A DNA stretch of 64,000 nucleotides from Chitinophaga horti (lineage in GTDB: Bacteria; Bacteroidota; Bacteroidia; Chitinophagales; Chitinophagaceae): assembly GCF_022867795.2 (NCBI RefSeq), contig NZ_CP107006.1:5828001-5892000 (forward strand), written 5' to 3'. Positions 8,611-16,717 of this stretch are shown here, one piece after another. The first letter of the stretch is position 1, and each line of letters begins with the position of its first letter. The notes below the pieces were generated by a model that was given only the letters and a program-made list of their open reading frames with translations, was not told the DNA's origin and did no database searches. The position numbers and the translations under genes are program-made.

Positions 8611-9429
8611 ATGCCAGCTTTTGTTAGATTGATTATACTCGCCTGTGTCTTGCTGCTGACGGGCGTTTCCACCTATGCTTCCATCATCGTTTGCACCTGG
8701 AACATACGCGACTTCGGACAAACGCGCACCGATGAACAGATCCGTTATATCGCGCAAACGATTAAACATTGTGATGTAGTATCCATACAGGAAGTGGTGG
8801 CCGGTGCAGGTGGTGCGCAAGCCGTGGCAAAACTGGCGGAGCATTTGAATCGTACCGGTGTGCGGTGGGATTACGTGGTGAGTGTGTCCACGAGCAGCAG
8901 TGCGTATAAGCGCGAACGTTATGCTTTTCTTTGGAAGACGAGCCGCCTGACTAAAATCGGCGCTGCCCGGTTGGAAAAGCAATATCACTTACAGATAGAC
9001 CGCGAACCGTTTTACATAGATCTAAAATATGAGAAGCAAATATTTACGCTTGCCGGCTTTCACGCCATTACTGCAAAGCAGCAACCGGAGCGGGAGGTAA
9101 AGTATCTGCGCTATTTGCCGGTCACGAAAGGGCCTTATCCGTTAGTGTTTTGCGGCGACTTTAACCTGCCGTCTTCCCATAGCGTATTTAACCCGTTTAA
9201 GAAGATGGGTTACCTGCCTGTACTCACTACGCAAAAGACATCGCTTCGTCAAAAGTGTAGGGGGATGGATTGCCTGGCTTCCGCATTCGATAATATTTTC
9301 ATACCGCATCGGCAATTAAATGTGCTCCGCTCCGGCGTGATTCACTTCTATCGCGACTTCCCCCTGTTCGATCAGGCAAGGGGTATTTCTGACCATATTC
9401 CTGTATTCGCCGAGATCGACTTCAGGTAA
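8611..9429 (+). CDS. Secreted endonuclease/exonuclease/phosphatase-fold protein
   Basis: A 272-residue protein with a signal peptide (about residues 1-23, ending TYAS) followed directly by a DNase I-like fold. Diagnostic motifs are present: TWNIRDFG at the start, IQEV with the metal-binding Glu, CGDFNLP near the middle, and SDHIPV near the end with the catalytic Asp-His pair. The set is complete, so a metal-dependent phosphodiesterase is expected; whether it cuts DNA, RNA or phosphoester lipids is not visible. Export suggests periplasmic or extracellular nuclease action, perhaps for nutrient recovery. It stands alone between a terminator and the heme-locus promoter. Confidence 0.85.
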   Translation: MPAFVRLIILACVLLLTGVSTYASIIVCTWNIRDFGQTRTDEQIRYIAQTIKHCDVVSIQEVVAGAGGAQAVAKLAEHLNRTGVRWDYVVSVSTSSSAYKRERYAFLWKTSRLTKIGAARLEKQYHLQIDREPFYIDLKYEKQIFTLAGFHAITAKQQPEREVKYLRYLPVTKGPYPLVFCGDFNLPSSHSVFNPFKKMGYLPVLTTQKTSLRQKCRGMDCLASAFDNIFIPHRQLNVLRSGVIHFYRDFPLFDQARGISDHIPVFAEIDFR

Positions 9430-9475
9430 AAGTAGCCTTTCAGGGTGGTGTTTACGTCAGCCATGAGCCTACATC

Positions 9476-9523
9476 TTCCCGCTTGCGTAAATTAATTGTC
9501 AAAAATTTCCCGATTTGATTATT
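9476..9523 (+). promoter_or_regulatory. Candidate AraC-type operator (two half-sites) upstream of hmuT
   Basis: TTCCCGCTTGCGTAAAT at 9476-9492 is a close match to two copies upstream of the TonB receptor gene (13808 and 13829). A degenerate copy starting TTCCCGATT lies at 9507-9523, 31 bp after the first. It ends 19 bp before the -7 box, the same distance as the proximal copy at the receptor promoter. Direct repeats of about 17 bp abutting the promoter are typical of AraC-family activators. Confidence 0.6.
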
Positions 9524-9542
9524 AGGTTACAATTTTATGACT

Positions 9543-9550
9543 TAGTTTTG
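9543..9550 (+). promoter_or_regulatory. -7 promoter box of the heme-uptake operon
   Basis: TAGTTTTG matches TAnnTTTG. No -33 TTTG is at normal spacing; the proximal half-site of the direct repeats occupies that place, as expected for an activator-dependent promoter. The predicted start site (near 9557) is 270 nt upstream of the hmuT ATG. Confidence 0.55.
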
Positions 9551-9557
9551 TTCCACT

Positions 9558-9787
9558 CAATTACTCCGCGCTAACTAAGTCTTACCTGGTAACTTCCGCC
9601 GTTATCAAGCAAGTCTTGTATTACCAATTCGACCTTTCAACTCAATCATTGTGTACCTGTCCGGCTTTTTAAAAAATGCCGGGAGGGGAACTTATTGCTT
9701 AAAGATAACCTTGCCGGGCATGGCGGAGTAATTGCTCCGGTAAGCTGGTGGTTGGCCCAATTCTAGACAGGGCCGATCATCTTTTTT
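9558..9787 (+). promoter_or_regulatory. Structured 5' leader with terminator-like end (riboswitch/attenuator candidate)
   Basis: CAATTACTCCGC at 9558-9569, at the predicted 5' end of the transcript, is a perfect 12-nt complement of GCGGAGTAATTG at 9723-9734. Inside lie a stem TGGTAA/TTACCA enclosing CAAG/CTTG, and CCGGC at 9661 that can pair with either of two TGCCGGG copies (9677 and 9712). The 9724-9739 segment can instead form its own hairpin CGGAG/CTCCG. A GGCCC/GGGCC hairpin (extended by wobble pairs, 9751-9777) followed by six T at 9782-9787 resembles an intrinsic terminator ahead of the coding region. I do not recognise a known riboswitch class. Confidence 0.5.
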
Positions 9788-9828
9788 GTCTGAAGCGTGT
9801 ATTGTTTAAACATTAAATCATTACCAGG

Positions 9829-10662
9829 ATGAAAGCTTTATCGCGTGCGCTTCCGGCTATGTTGCTGGCCTGTGCATTGTTGATCGTAAATACGGCGCAG
9901 GCGCAAAAACGTATCGTATCGCTCAACGGAACAGTAACCGAAATTCTTTGCGCACTCGGGTTCGAGAAGCAATTAGTAGGTGTGGATGTGACCAGTACTT
10001 ACCCGGCATCTATGCAAAAAGTAGCCAAGGTGGGTCACAACCGCAACATCACTGCAGAACCTGTACTGGCATTGCAGCCAGACCTGGTGATCACTACATC
10101 TAACCACGTATCGCCTGCGGTGTTGGAGCAGTTTAAATCAGTAGGGGTTAAGACCGTCGTACTTACCCAGGAGTATTCACTGGAAGGTACCTGTACCCTC
10201 ATTAACCAGGTAGCTGCTGCGCTGAACGTGGCTGCGAAAGGCGCTGCGCTTTGCAAACAACTGGAAACAGACCGCCAGGGCATTAAAGCGTTAAGCCGTC
10301 CGAAAAAGGTATTATTCATTTATGCGCGTGGTGCCGGTACCATGATGGTGGCCGGTAAAGAAACCTCGCTTGATAAAATGATCACCCTCGCCGGTGCAAA
10401 AAATGCAGCGGATGGATTCAAAGATTTCAAACCGTTAACAGCCGAAGCACTTGTGGCTGCCAATCCGGATGTGATCCTGATGTTCGATACCGGGCTGGAA
10501 AGCATGGGCGGTGTGAACGGTTTATTGAAAGTGCAGGGCGTAGCACAAACTACGGCCGGTAAAGAAAAGAAAGTAATCGTCATGGACGGTCAGCTGCTCA
10601 CCGGCTTTGGCCCGCGTATAGTACAGGCGCTGCGCGAACTTACACAGAAGATAGAGGGATAG
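9829..10662 (+). CDS. hmuT: Heme ABC transporter substrate-binding protein (HmuT-like)
   Basis: A 277-residue periplasmic heme-binding protein that would deliver heme from the outer-membrane receptor to the inner-membrane permease. A signal peptide covers about residues 1-25 (ending TAQAQ), and the mature protein begins KRIVSLNGTVTEILCALG, the usual start of BtuF/HmuT-type (cluster A-II) binding proteins. The family also contains cobalamin and siderophore binders, and the heme assignment rests mainly on the adjacent HmuS domain and HmuY-like gene. It is the first gene of the operon; the permease gene starts 3 bp after its stop codon. Confidence 0.87.
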   Translation: MKALSRALPAMLLACALLIVNTAQAQKRIVSLNGTVTEILCALGFEKQLVGVDVTSTYPASMQKVAKVGHNRNITAEPVLALQPDLVITTSNHVSPAVLEQFKSVGVKTVVLTQEYSLEGTCTLINQVAAALNVAAKGAALCKQLETDRQGIKALSRPKKVLFIYARGAGTMMVAGKETSLDKMITLAGAKNAADGFKDFKPLTAEALVAANPDVILMFDTGLESMGGVNGLLKVQGVAQTTAGKEKKVIVMDGQLLTGFGPRIVQALRELTQKIEG

Positions 10663-10665
10663 TGA

Positions 10666-11721
10666 ATGAATAAAGGAATGAAACGCGCAGGCATTGTTAC
10701 GGTACTCGTAGGTATGCTGATCGCAGCGGTTGTGTTTAGTACAGGCATTGGTGCCATGCCCATTTCACCCATGCAGGTAATCGCGATCTTACTCGCGAAA
10801 ACTGGTATTCGTGTACCCGTAGCTTACGAAGAAGGAACGGCCGCCGTATTATGGATGATCCGTTTACCGCGCGTTGTATTAGGCGTCATCATCGGCGCCG
10901 GATTGGGTATTGCGGGTGCCGCGTTACAGGGATTATTCCGTAACCCGTTAGCCGATCCCGGACTGATAGGCGTGAGCGCTGGCGCATCGCTTACAGCGGT
11001 GATGCTCATCGTACTGCAATCTTCCTTTTCCTTTTTTGCTGACAGTCCGCTCTTACAATATTACCTCATGAACATCGTCACTTTTTGTGGCGCTGTTGTG
11101 GCGGTACTAATCGTGTTCCGCATATCGCTGCGTAATGGACAGGCGATCATGTCTACTATGTTGCTGGCGGGTATTGCGATCAACGCGCTGTGTAATGCCA
11201 TCACCGGGTTAATGACTTATGTATCCACCAATGAACAATTGAGGAGCATCATTTTCTGGTTGATGGGCAGCCTGGGCGGGGCGAGCTGGCGTACAGTGCT
11301 GGCGGTGTTGCCCTTTGTGGTGCTCCCGCTGATATTCCTGCCACGCATCGCTTATGCATTAAACGTGTTTGCCCTGGGTGAACGTGAGGCAATGCACAGC
11401 GGTGTGAAGGTAAGCCGTCTGAAAACACAGCTGATCATATGTGCCACCATGGCCGTTGCAGCAGGTGTTGCGGTGGCCGGGGTGATAGGCTTTGTAGGAC
11501 TGGTAGTACCGCATATTGTGAGGCAGGTCACCGGGCCAGACAATCGCATTCTTATTCCCTGTTCGGCTTTGCTGGGAGCAGTACTACTCACCGTTTCAGA
11601 TCTGCTTTGCCGCACCATTGCCGCTCCGGCGGAAATACCGGTAGGTATTGTAACGGCAATCATCGGTACGCCCTTCTTTATCTGGCTGATATTAAAAGAG
11701 AAAAAATCGCTGGCCATATGA
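10666..11721 (+). CDS. hmuU: Heme ABC transporter permease (HmuU/FecCD family)
   Basis: A 351-residue inner-membrane protein with about ten hydrophobic segments, characteristic of FecCD-type permeases. Conserved landmarks are RLPRVVLGVIIGAGLGIAGA near the N-terminus, RNPLADPGLIGVSAGAS, and the C-terminal VGLVVPHIVR and EIPVGIVTAIIGTPFF segments. It would form the homodimeric channel of the heme importer. Its TGA stop overlaps the ATG of the ATPase gene (11718-11721), so translational coupling is likely. A second Met lies four codons in; the first ATG is used because it directly follows hmuT. Confidence 0.93.
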   Translation: MNKGMKRAGIVTVLVGMLIAAVVFSTGIGAMPISPMQVIAILLAKTGIRVPVAYEEGTAAVLWMIRLPRVVLGVIIGAGLGIAGAALQGLFRNPLADPGLIGVSAGASLTAVMLIVLQSSFSFFADSPLLQYYLMNIVTFCGAVVAVLIVFRISLRNGQAIMSTMLLAGIAINALCNAITGLMTYVSTNEQLRSIIFWLMGSLGGASWRTVLAVLPFVVLPLIFLPRIAYALNVFALGEREAMHSGVKVSRLKTQLIICATMAVAAGVAVAGVIGFVGLVVPHIVRQVTGPDNRILIPCSALLGAVLLTVSDLLCRTIAAPAEIPVGIVTAIIGTPFFIWLILKEKKSLAI

Positions 11722-13601
11722 TGCTTGAAGTAAACAACCTCACCGTAGAATTAGGCGGCAGGCCCATTCTCCGAAACCTGTCAATACAGGCGGGTACGGG
11801 CGCGGTGTGTGTATTGATGGGTGCGAACGGTGAAGGTAAATCTACTTTGCTCCGCACCCTGGCTGGAGAATATCCTCATTACACCGGCGAAATAAAAATG
11901 GCAGGCCGCAACCTGCGGCAGATGAGCATTAGCGACCAGGCGCAGCAACGTGCCGTGTTATCTCAACAACTCTCGCTTTCATTGCCATTCACCGTGCAGG
12001 AAGTAGTAGCGATGGGGCGCTATGTGCATGGTGGCCGTAGTGCTACAGCCGATAAGGAGCTGGTGAACTATGCTTTAAGGCAGCTACAGGTATACGACCT
12101 GCGTGACCGCTCTTACCTCACACTTTCGGGCGGACAAAAGCAACGGGTGCAAATGGCCCGCGTGCTGGCGCAACTGCTGGAAGTGCCGGATATACAGGGC
12201 ATGGATTATGCCGGCAAAAAAATATTATTACTCGATGAGCCGGTTACCGGTATGGACATCCTGCATCAGCAGCTGTCGCTTCAATTAGCGCAGCAGCTGG
12301 CGAAGCAGGGCGTACTGGTAGTAGCTGTGCTGCACGATTTTCAATTGGCTGCAGCGTATGCGCAACATGTATGGATGCTGAAGCATGGAGGTGTACACTC
12401 CAGCGGCACTGTACGTAACGTATTTACGCCGGCTAACATTTCCGCCTGTTTCGGTATTGCCGTACAGGTGCTGGAGCATCCCGGCTTCAACTACCCCCTG
12501 GTAGTAACCACTACAGGGGAGGGCCCAATTCAATTACCAACTGCCGCTACGGCATTAAACGCATTAAATATGAGTACAGTAACTGCCACATCGCTGAAAG
12601 ACAAATGGCTGCAATTCCGTGTAGATAATCCGAAAGTACGCATCCGCGATGCCGCGCAACAGATCGGCACCAGCGAAGGTGCATTGGTGGCTGCTTTTGC
12701 AGGCACCTGCGTAACCCGCCTTAACCCCGATTTTCGTGCATTGATCAAATGTATGCCCGAGCTGGGGAAAGTAATGGTACTTACGCGCAACGAAAGCTGC
12801 GTGATCGAAAGGAAAGGTGTGTTCGAGAAAGTAGATGTAGATAATCCGCATGTAGGCCTGGTATTGGGTGCTGATATCGATCTGCGTATGTTCATGAATA
12901 AATGGGCACATGGTTTTGCAGTGAACGATGATGAGGCTTCCGGCTTTAAAACATCCATCCAGGTATTTGATGGCCAGGGTGTAGCAGTGATCAAGTTTTA
13001 TCCTACCGATGCCACAGATCGTGCAGCATGGGATAAGGTAGTGGCTGATTTTACGGCGGATGTGCAGGATAACATGATTGCGGAACAAGCACCTGCAAGA
13101 AAACCCGTGTATGCGGAACAGGTAGATAAGACAGCCTTCCTGGAAGAATGGGCGGTATTGAAAGATACGCATGACTTCTTCCCGCTGATCATGAAACACA
13201 AAGTTTCCCGCACACAGGCGCTGGCGCTGGCAGAAGGCCGCTTTGCCCGCAAAACCTCCAACGAAGCGGCGAAACAGCTGTTGGAACAGGCGGCGGCATC
13301 CGGCCTGGAAATTATGATTTTCGTAGGCAACCATGGTAATATTGAAATACATACCGGCCCGGTAAACAAGATCCTCGAAATCCCTGGATGGATCAACGTA
13401 ATGGACCCGGACTTGAACATCCATCTGAAAATGGGCGACATTGCTCAAAGCTGGATCGTGGAGAAGCCTTCGGTAGATGGTGTGGTAACTTCACTCGAAG
13501 TATTTGACGCCGCCGGTGAAATGATTGTACAGTTCTTCGGCAAACGTAAGCCCGGCCAACCCGAGCTGGAAACGTGGAGAGCATTGGCCGCAACATTATA
13601 A
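11718..13601 (+). CDS. Heme ABC transporter ATPase fused to HmuS/ChuS-type heme-handling domain
   Basis: One uninterrupted 627-codon frame encodes two proteins that are normally separate. Residues 1 to about 265 are a HmuV-type ATPase with Walker A GANGEGKST (35-43), signature LSGGQ (136-140), Walker B ILLLDEP (169-175) and H-loop His206. Residues 285-627 are a full HmuS/ChuS-family domain, with its IRDAAQQIGTSEGALVAAF start and DTHDFFPLIMKHKVSR, which carries the conserved His. HmuS proteins accept cytosolic heme and degrade it or pass it on. An in-frame ATG at 12570 marks the HmuS start, so an internally initiated separate HmuS is also possible. The start at 11718 overlaps the permease stop. 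Confidence 0.9.
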   Translation: MMLEVNNLTVELGGRPILRNLSIQAGTGAVCVLMGANGEGKSTLLRTLAGEYPHYTGEIKMAGRNLRQMSISDQAQQRAVLSQQLSLSLPFTVQEVVAMGRYVHGGRSATADKELVNYALRQLQVYDLRDRSYLTLSGGQKQRVQMARVLAQLLEVPDIQGMDYAGKKILLLDEPVTGMDILHQQLSLQLAQQLAKQGVLVVAVLHDFQLAAAYAQHVWMLKHGGVHSSGTVRNVFTPANISACFGIAVQVLEHPGFNYPLVVTTTGEGPIQLPTAATALNALNMSTVTATSLKDKWLQFRVDNPKVRIRDAAQQIGTSEGALVAAFAGTCVTRLNPDFRALIKCMPELGKVMVLTRNESCVIERKGVFEKVDVDNPHVGLVLGADIDLRMFMNKWAHGFAVNDDEASGFKTSIQVFDGQGVAVIKFYPTDATDRAAWDKVVADFTADVQDNMIAEQAPARKPVYAEQVDKTAFLEEWAVLKDTHDFFPLIMKHKVSRTQALALAEGRFARKTSNEAAKQLLEQAAASGLEIMIFVGNHGNIEIHTGPVNKILEIPGWINVMDPDLNIHLKMGDIAQSWIVEKPSVDGVVTSLEVFDAAGEMIVQFFGKRKPGQPELETWRALAATL

Positions 13602-13619
13602 GCCAGCCATATATTTTGT

Positions 13620-13648
13620 AAAGTCCCGGCGGTTACGTCGGGACTTTT
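13620..13648 (+). terminator. Intrinsic terminator after the hmuTUVS operon
   Basis: AAAGTCCCG pairs with CGGGACTTT (9 bp) around a 10-nt loop and ends in T. The symmetric A/T flanks would also allow function on the other strand. Confidence 0.8.
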
Positions 13649-13663
13649 GCATCTACCCCTCGT

Positions 13664-13776
13664 CGTCATTGCGAATGAAATGAAGCAAACATCCGCTACA
13701 ATAGAAGGCTGCACGCGAGTTCTTATGTTTAAAAAGTTATGGCATCGAAGTTTGTTTCGCTCCGCTGGCAATGACG
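13664..13776. repeat. MITE/REP-like palindromic element with CGTCATTGC ends
   Basis: The 27-bp ends at 13664-13690 and 13750-13776 are imperfect inverted repeats (20 of 27 positions match), both starting CGTCATTGC from outside. The roughly 60-bp centre has no coding character. Short palindromes with CGTCATTGCGA ends are widespread as intergenic repeats in bacteria. It sits between the hmu terminator and the receptor promoter. Confidence 0.65.
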
Positions 13777-13807
13777 TCGCTACTATACCGAGACTACGCA
13801 TTTATTT

Positions 13808-13845
13808 TTCCCGATTGCGTAAACGATTTTCCCGTTTGCGTAAAT
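13808..13845 (+). promoter_or_regulatory. Candidate AraC-type operator upstream of the TonB receptor gene
   Basis: Two 17-bp direct repeats, TTCCCGATTGCGTAAAC (13808-13824) and TTCCCGTTTGCGTAAAT (13829-13845), start 21 bp apart, two helical turns, the classical geometry of AraC-family half-sites. The proximal copy ends 19 bp before the -7 box TAATTTTG. The same word occurs upstream of hmuT. Confidence 0.65.
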
Positions 13846-13864
13846 GAATTCCTGTTTCAACATC

Positions 13865-13872
13865 TAATTTTG
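13865..13872 (+). promoter_or_regulatory. -7 promoter box of the TonB receptor gene
   Basis: TAATTTTG matches TAnnTTTG. The -33 region is occupied by the proximal direct repeat, as at the hmuT promoter. The leader to the ATG is about 90 nt. Confidence 0.55.
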
Positions 13873-13966
13873 TCATTACTCCGCCCGCCTTCAGCATACG
13901 CCTGTTTCAGGTGTTTGCTGCATATCTATACGCTTTTCTGCCATAAACCAACTCACAGAACCGGAC

Positions 13967-16063
13967 ATGTGCCTGACGAGATTTTTATACACGATATTTT
14001 TATGTGCCGTATGTTCTGCAGCCTTCGCGCAAACCGATACCAGCATGCAGCAGAAAGACCTGGGCGAGGTGGTGGTGACCGCTACGCGCACTGAGAGCCT
14101 GAGCAGCAAAGTACCTATTCCCGTTAGCGTTATTTCGCGCAAACAGATTGATATGCTTGGCAGTCGCCGGCTGGATGAAGTACTGCGTGAACAAACCGGG
14201 CTTGCATTAGTGTCTGATGTGAGCGGCGGTAGTCATGGTTCGGGCTTGCAGTTACAGGGGTTCGATCCTGCTTATACGATGATCATGATCGACGGGCAGC
14301 CGTTAATTGGCCGCAACTCCGGCATGCTCGATCTTTCGCGCATCACCATTGCCGACATAGAGCGTATCGAGATCGTAAAGGGCGCCAGCTCTTGTTTATA
14401 CGGCAGCGAAGCATTGGCTGGTGTGATCAACATCATTACACGTAAGCCGTTAAGTGCAATAAGTCTGAATGCGAATTTACGATACGGCACTTACAACACC
14501 TTTGATGCCATCATGGAAGGCGGCCTGCCATTCCATCATAACAAAGGACATATTTCGCTTTCCGGTAACTATTACCGTACCGATGGTTTTAATGCCAATC
14601 CGGATGCGCAACAGGCTAATACCGTATTGCCGTATGCAACGTATACGTTGCAGGCCCGCGGCGGTTACCTGCTTAATGAGAATAACAGGTTAAACCTGTC
14701 GGCACGTTGGGCACATCTGCATCAGCATAACGATTACGGTTATATTTCCGGTGTTACCACCAGTGATAAGCGAAGTGAAAAAGACCTGAACATCATGGCT
14801 ACACTCGATAGCCGCCTGCGCGACAGCAGTACGTTGAAGACGCAATACTACCTCACCCGTTACGGTACCAACGAAAGCATTGCCAACAAAACTACCGGTG
14901 CTGCGCTGGAAGATAATTTCTTCACGCAATACATGCAGGGCGCCGAGTTGCAATACACTAACAAATGGTTTACCGGCGGCGCGGGCGGTACGCTCGAATC
15001 ATTGGAGGCCACCCGTTATTCGGCCAAACGACAAATGCAAAGCGCTTTTGCGTATATGCAGATCGATTGGAAAATAGGAGCGCAATTCGGTATACTCGGC
15101 GGCCTTCGTTACGATCGCAACAACCTGTACGGCGATCAGCTGAGTCCTAAACTGGCAGTGCGTTACACGCCGAACCACATCATCAACTTTAAAGCATCTG
15201 TCGGTCGTGGATTTAAAGCGCCCGACTTCAGGCAGTCGTACCTGTCATTTACAAACGCACAGGTAGGTTATACCGTATTAGGGGTGGAAGAATTTGAAAC
15301 CGGTTTACAACGGTTGCAGGATGCGGGCGAAATAGGGAACGTGTTGCCTGCAGCGGCCAGCATCCGGTCATTAAGCCCAGAACGATCTACTTCTTACAAC
15401 GCCGGTTTTACTTTAACACCCTTGCGTAAAATAAAGGTCGAAATGAACGTGTTCCGGAACGACGTAACAGATCTTATCAACACCATCACAGTTGCCGAAA
15501 AAACGAATGGCTGGCAGGTGTACTCTTACGTAAACGTATCCAAAGCCCGTATGCAGGGACTGGAAGTGAACGCCAGCTGGCAGCTGCCTTACGGCTTTTC
15601 GCTGAGCGGCGGCTATCAGCTGCTGTATGCAAAGAACCGCGACGTGATCGATTCTATCAAAAGCGGTACTGGTAATTATGCGTCGATAGCAGATAGTTAC
15701 GGACAGGCGCGCCGTTCCACCGAAAAGGATTACTACGGTATTGAAAACCGCTCGCGGCACATGGGTAACCTGCGACTCGCGTATGAACACAAGCCCTTAG
15801 GCATTACCGTCAGTTTACGTGCGAACTATCGCGGTAAGTACGGTTATACTGATTTGAACGGCAACCAGTTCATCGACGAGTACGATCGTTTTGTAAAAGG
15901 CTATACACTGTTGAATGCAACTGTGGGAAAAACATTCCTGCAGAACAGGCTGTCTGCACAATTATCGGTGGACAATATCACCGGGCATATGAACCCTTTC
16001 ATTCCAAACCTTGCGGGGCGTGTATACACCGTGGGTATTGGATGGAAGTTCCTCAAACCATAA
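13967..16063 (+). CDS. TonB-dependent outer-membrane receptor, probably for heme
   Basis: A 698-residue outer-membrane receptor. A signal peptide (about 1-22, ending AFAQ) is followed by a TonB-box-like stretch with EVVVTATRTE, a plug domain (LDEVLREQTGLALVSD to about residue 150, with the ERIEIVKGASSCLYGSEALAGVINIITRKP signature split across it), and a 22-strand-type barrel ending in the C-terminal pattern GIGWKFLKP. The size and plug resemble the BtuB/HmuR group rather than SusC. Its substrate is inferred as heme from the neighbouring hmuTU-VS operon, the HmuY-like gene 33 bp downstream, and the shared operator repeats. Confidence 0.9.
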   Translation: MCLTRFLYTIFLCAVCSAAFAQTDTSMQQKDLGEVVVTATRTESLSSKVPIPVSVISRKQIDMLGSRRLDEVLREQTGLALVSDVSGGSHGSGLQLQGFDPAYTMIMIDGQPLIGRNSGMLDLSRITIADIERIEIVKGASSCLYGSEALAGVINIITRKPLSAISLNANLRYGTYNTFDAIMEGGLPFHHNKGHISLSGNYYRTDGFNANPDAQQANTVLPYATYTLQARGGYLLNENNRLNLSARWAHLHQHNDYGYISGVTTSDKRSEKDLNIMATLDSRLRDSSTLKTQYYLTRYGTNESIANKTTGAALEDNFFTQYMQGAELQYTNKWFTGGAGGTLESLEATRYSAKRQMQSAFAYMQIDWKIGAQFGILGGLRYDRNNLYGDQLSPKLAVRYTPNHIINFKASVGRGFKAPDFRQSYLSFTNAQVGYTVLGVEEFETGLQRLQDAGEIGNVLPAAASIRSLSPERSTSYNAGFTLTPLRKIKVEMNVFRNDVTDLINTITVAEKTNGWQVYSYVNVSKARMQGLEVNASWQLPYGFSLSGGYQLLYAKNRDVIDSIKSGTGNYASIADSYGQARRSTEKDYYGIENRSRHMGNLRLAYEHKPLGITVSLRANYRGKYGYTDLNGNQFIDEYDRFVKGYTLLNATVGKTFLQNRLSAQLSVDNITGHMNPFIPNLAGRVYTVGIGWKFLKP

Positions 16064-16096
16064 AACCATCTTTTTAAATTTTATAAACCTTCAAAC

Positions 16097-16693
16097 ATGC
16101 GTATCAATTACAAGCAAGCATTAGTAGCAGCATCAGCGGCCGTTTTAACCTTAGTAGCGTGCGGCAAAGACGATGAAAAACCAAACATTCCGGCCGTTGC
16201 CGTTTCTATCACCGACCTCGCTGCCGATACGGCTGCAGCCAGTGGTGCGGGTGCCAAGGCTCCCCGCTACTTTACCCTCGACAGTCAACTGCTCTCTAAA
16301 GCGGATACCGGCAAATGGGATATCTCTTTCACGGGCACTTATAACGGTGACGTAGCTGCACAGAATGGTAAGATCGCGTTGGTAGATAGCGCATTTGACG
16401 CATTGACTACTGTTCCGCATGACACAGCATTTAAATATACCAAAGTAGGTATTAATGGCTTCGGTGGCGCAGTGGGCTGGTATAACTACAACATGACTTC
16501 ACACGTTCTGACTGCACAGCCTAACCGTACATTGGTGTTTAAGAACCGTGCCGGCAGATATGTGAAACTGCAGATGGTTTCCCTGTACAAAGGCAATCCT
16601 GAAGCGCCTACCCGTGCAACACCTGCTCCGTACCTGACGTTTAAATACTACGTACAGGTAAACGGCGGCAAGAATCTTACAACACTTAAATAA
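16097..16693 (+). CDS. HmuY-like heme-binding lipoprotein
   Basis: A 198-residue exported protein whose signal peptide ends in a lipobox (LTLVAC, Cys about residue 22). The mature part has features of the HmuY family: WDISFTG near the middle, a YVKLQMVSLYKG strand, and a C-terminal PYLTFKYYVQ strand. In Porphyromonas HmuY captures heme at the cell surface and passes it to HmuR; here the gene follows the TonB receptor by 33 bp in the same orientation, a matching arrangement. Which residues bind heme cannot be told with certainty. The operon ends at the palindromic element 16718-16829. Confidence 0.8.
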   Translation: MRINYKQALVAASAAVLTLVACGKDDEKPNIPAVAVSITDLAADTAAASGAGAKAPRYFTLDSQLLSKADTGKWDISFTGTYNGDVAAQNGKIALVDSAFDALTTVPHDTAFKYTKVGINGFGGAVGWYNYNMTSHVLTAQPNRTLVFKNRAGRYVKLQMVSLYKGNPEAPTRATPAPYLTFKYYVQVNGGKNLTTLK

Positions 16694-16717
16694 GTATAAC
16701 CTTTGCCATCAATAAAG

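Larger units (their letters stand above)
9430..9828. other. Intergenic regulatory region in front of the heme-uptake operon
   Basis: This 399-bp stretch has no gene. It holds AraC-type direct repeats (9476-9523), a -7 box (9543-9550), a perfect 9-bp inverted repeat GACTTAGTT/AACTAAGTC at 9539-9547 and 9573-9581 overlapping that box, and a structured leader (9558-9787), each described separately or in the findings. Confidence 0.7.

Noticed and set aside
9558..9787. Cobalamin riboswitch upstream of the BtuF/HmuT-like gene
   Set aside because: The transporter family includes B12 importers, but the leader lacks the B12-box and the conserved GCCACTG-like core, and the operon ends in a HmuS domain.
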